A model generated the notes under the pieces. That model made no database searches, was not told where the DNA came from, and saw only the letters and a list, made by a program, of their open reading frames with translations. From contig JBKBQT010000018.1 of NCBI GenBank assembly GCA_046292445.1, positions 1 through 64,000 of the forward strand: DNA of 64,000 bases, written 5' to 3'. This DNA is from CALIZF01 sp046292445 (lineage in GTDB: Bacteria; Pseudomonadota; Alphaproteobacteria; Rhodobacterales; Rhodobacteraceae). Within the stretch, counting starts at the first letter, position 1; each line of letters begins with the position of its first letter. Of this stretch, positions 62,426-64,000 are shown piece by piece. Both the position numbers and the translations under genes were made by a program.

Positions 62426-63640
62426 CTAACCGGCCGCCCGCGGCATCTCGGGCCGCGCCTGGATCACGAAACCCGCGACCGAGGCGGCAAGGCACCACAG
62501 GCTCATGCTCAGCGCCTGCGCGGGAAAGGGAATGCCCGCGTCGATCAGAAGGCCCGTCACCCCCGGCCCGACCGCCGTCGCCACGACCATCACCGCCGTC
62601 GCGAGCGACCGCACCGATCCCAGATGCCGCGTGCCATAGACAAGCGGGAGCAGCACGCCCCAGAGCGACGCGGCAATGCCCTGCGTGATCCCGATCAGCG
62701 CCAGCATGGCGAACCACGCGCCGACGCCTGTCCCTGGCCCCAGCAGCGCCATGCCCAGCGCCGTCGGCAACAGCATCAGCGGCAGCAGGCGATGCGGCCC
62801 GAACCGGTCGGCGGCCCAGCCGGCCGCGAGGGCCGAGGCCACGGTCACGGCGGCAAAGATCGGATAGCCCGGCGCCATCTGCGCCAGCGTCCAGCCCTTT
62901 TGCCCTGCGACATGCACCTGATGAAAGAACACCACCGTGCCGATGAACCCCGGCGTGAGCATGATCGGCACGAGCGCAGGAAACAGCCAGTGACGCACCA
63001 CTTCACCGCGCGTCCAGTGACGGCCGCCGAGACCGGCCGTCTCGACATGCACCAGCGCCGACTGCGCCACCCGCTCGCGCCCGAGGAGCGCCAGCACCGG
63101 CGCCACGACCAGCACCAGCGTGCCCGCCGCCGCGATCCAGACGCCTTGCCAGCCGACCAGCAGAACCAGCGCGACGATGACGGGCGGCAGCACCGCCTCG
63201 CCCGCCGAATGGCCGAGATTGGCGATCGACACCGCGCGCCCCCGCCGCGCGCGGAACCACCGGCCCATGGCGGTCATCGCGACATGGCTGAACATCCCCT
63301 GGCCGCAGAACCGCAGCCCGACCAGCGCCGCCGCCATGATCCAGACCGATGGCGCAAAGGCAAAGGCCAGCACCATTGCGGCAAAGATCAGCGCGACCGC
63401 CGGGGCAAGCCGGGCGGGGCGGATCCGGTCGGCGATGCCGCCGCGCGCGAACAGCAGCGCCGCCGCGAACAGCGTCGCGCCGGTGTAGATCAGGCCCCAG
63501 CCGCCGTCCGTCAGGCCGAAACGCGCCTTGATGTCAGCTGCAAAGAGGGAAATGAACCAAGTCTGCCCGAAGGCCGAGGCAAAGGTAAGCAGGAAGCCGA
63601 ACCCGAGCCAATGCCGGTTCTCGATGAGAAAGCGCAACAT
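62426..63640 (-). CDS. Major facilitator superfamily transporter
   Basis: A 404-residue transporter with twelve hydrophobic spans. The MFS loop-2/3 motif appears as FARGGIADRIRPAR, and a second inter-half motif as GWAADRFGPHR. The GRWFRARRGRAVSIANLGHSAGEA stretch resembles the oxalate/formate antiporter-like and YnfM-type MFS groups, but substrate cannot be assigned. It is a single gene between the RHH gene and the TrmO-type gene. Its N-terminus is MLRFLIENRHWLGFGFLLTFASAF. Confidence 0.88.
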   Translation of the reverse strand: MLRFLIENRHWLGFGFLLTFASAFGQTWFISLFAADIKARFGLTDGGWGLIYTGATLFAAALLFARGGIADRIRPARLAPAVALIFAAMVLAFAFAPSVWIMAAALVGLRFCGQGMFSHVAMTAMGRWFRARRGRAVSIANLGHSAGEAVLPPVIVALVLLVGWQGVWIAAAGTLVLVVAPVLALLGRERVAQSALVHVETAGLGGRHWTRGEVVRHWLFPALVPIMLTPGFIGTVVFFHQVHVAGQKGWTLAQMAPGYPIFAAVTVASALAAGWAADRFGPHRLLPLMLLPTALGMALLGPGTGVGAWFAMLALIGITQGIAASLWGVLLPLVYGTRHLGSVRSLATAVMVVATAVGPGVTGLLIDAGIPFPAQALSMSLWCLAASVAGFVIQARPEMPRAAG

Positions 63641-63741
63641 GGCTGGCGCCTAGCACGCCGCACGCCCGGCGGCCAGCGCGATGCGGCGCCTGCCCCCTGT
63701 GCCGCGGCATGGGCGTGCGCCCCGATCCCCGGCGCAACCGC

Positions 63742-64000
63742 TTACGGCGCCAGCCCCTTGCAGGCATCGGGCTTGATGTCGAGAAGCGGCGTGCCCGTCA
63801 CGCAATCGAGCCCGCGCACGGTCAGACGCGCCCCGTCCACCGCCACCAGCCGCACCATCGAACTCGCGATCGGATTGGGCCGGTTGGGCGAGCGCAGCGC
63901 GAAGGTGCCCATCGTGCGCCCGTCATGGCGCGGCGACTGGGTGAGAAGGTCGCGCCGCGCGCGGTCCATCCAGTAGAGCACCTGGAGGCTGTCGCCCGGC
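63742..64000 (-). CDS. trmO: TrmO/TsaA-family tRNA methyltransferase, 5' truncated by window edge
   Basis: The C-terminal 86 residues of a TsaA-like protein; the frame stays open to the window edge, so the start is outside. Recognisable parts are LQVLYWMDRARRDL, the GTFALRSPNRPNPIASSMVRL signature with the RPNP motif that contacts S-adenosylmethionine, and the closing VTGTPLLDIKPDACKG. TrmO methylates N6 of t6A37 in tRNA-Thr. Assignment is to family; the E. coli enzyme is longer at its C-terminus. Confidence 0.88.
   Translation of the reverse strand, partial: PGDSLQVLYWMDRARRDLLTQSPRHDGRTMGTFALRSPNRPNPIASSMVRLVAVDGARLTVRGLDCVTGTPLLDIKPDACKGLAP

Overview
The window is a GC-rich, densely packed chromosomal segment with a gene in almost every stretch. 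Gene content points to an alphaproteobacterium of the order Rhodobacterales: a three-gene cytochrome bc1 operon (Rieske, cyt b, cyt c1), a six-gene Mrp antiporter operon with fused MrpA and MrpB, a DUF2794 protein, the iron-regulated membrane ferritin MbfA behind an Irr-type (ICE) operator, a dnaG-rpoD pair and a PHB-depolymerase-family esterase next to a ribbon-helix-helix regulator. No rRNA, tRNA, CRISPR, transposase or phage gene was seen.

Layout. 1-2.6 kb: the end of a branched-chain amino-acid-type ABC permease pair (livH cut by the window edge, livM) and an alpha/beta hydrolase. 2.5-3.6 kb: aroC, convergent. 3.6-7.2 kb: two palindromes, a promoter and a TPP riboswitch ahead of thiBPQ (thiamine uptake). 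7.2-9.9 kb: petABC on the minus strand, diverging from a membrane adenylate cyclase. 11.6-14 kb: GST, a small membrane protein, glucokinase and a ModE-type DNA-binding protein. 14-20 kb: mrpABCDEFG. 20-30.7 kb: housekeeping and stress genes (DMT exporter, deoD, DUF2794, NlpC/P60, M17 aminopeptidase, carbonic anhydrase, cytochrome c', class III alcohol dehydrogenase, an RTX protein) and two adjacent NYN-domain nuclease-like genes. 30.7-37 kb: mbfA and nitroreductase, then a run of plus-strand genes (AEC carrier, YaiI, DMT, ornithine-cyclodeaminase-like, hydrolase), and a CsbD-like gene only 57 codons long. 37-39.2 kb: a cytochrome b561-YceI fusion diverging from a secreted YceI protein.

39.2-53.7 kb is the most distinctive accessory region: an aromatic-acid catabolic island. 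One half carries a TRAP transporter (dctPQM), a gentisate-1,2-dioxygenase-type cupin, a hydrolase and a VOC protein, diverging from a MarR regulator. The other half carries a Rieske oxygenase, a phthalate-dioxygenase-type reductase, a Gfo/Idh/MocA dehydrogenase and a 4,5-dihydroxyphthalate-decarboxylase-type protein, plus a TAXI-TRAP transporter. The second set matches the enzyme classes of the Gram-negative phthalate 4,5-dioxygenase pathway. The ring-cleavage gene nearby is gentisate-type rather than protocatechuate-type, so the real substrate is open.

53.8-64 kb: a hypothetical protein, dnaG, rpoD, then convergent parE behind a strong bidirectional terminator, a PHB-depolymerase-family esterase with a four-residue repeat linker, a ribbon-helix-helix regulator with a dyad over its leader, an MFS transporter, and a TrmO/TsaA-family gene running off the right edge.

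Start codons were chosen from ribosome-binding sites, overlaps and family alignment recalled from memory. Several genes use GTG or TTG. No database search was possible, so all family assignments rest on motif recognition.
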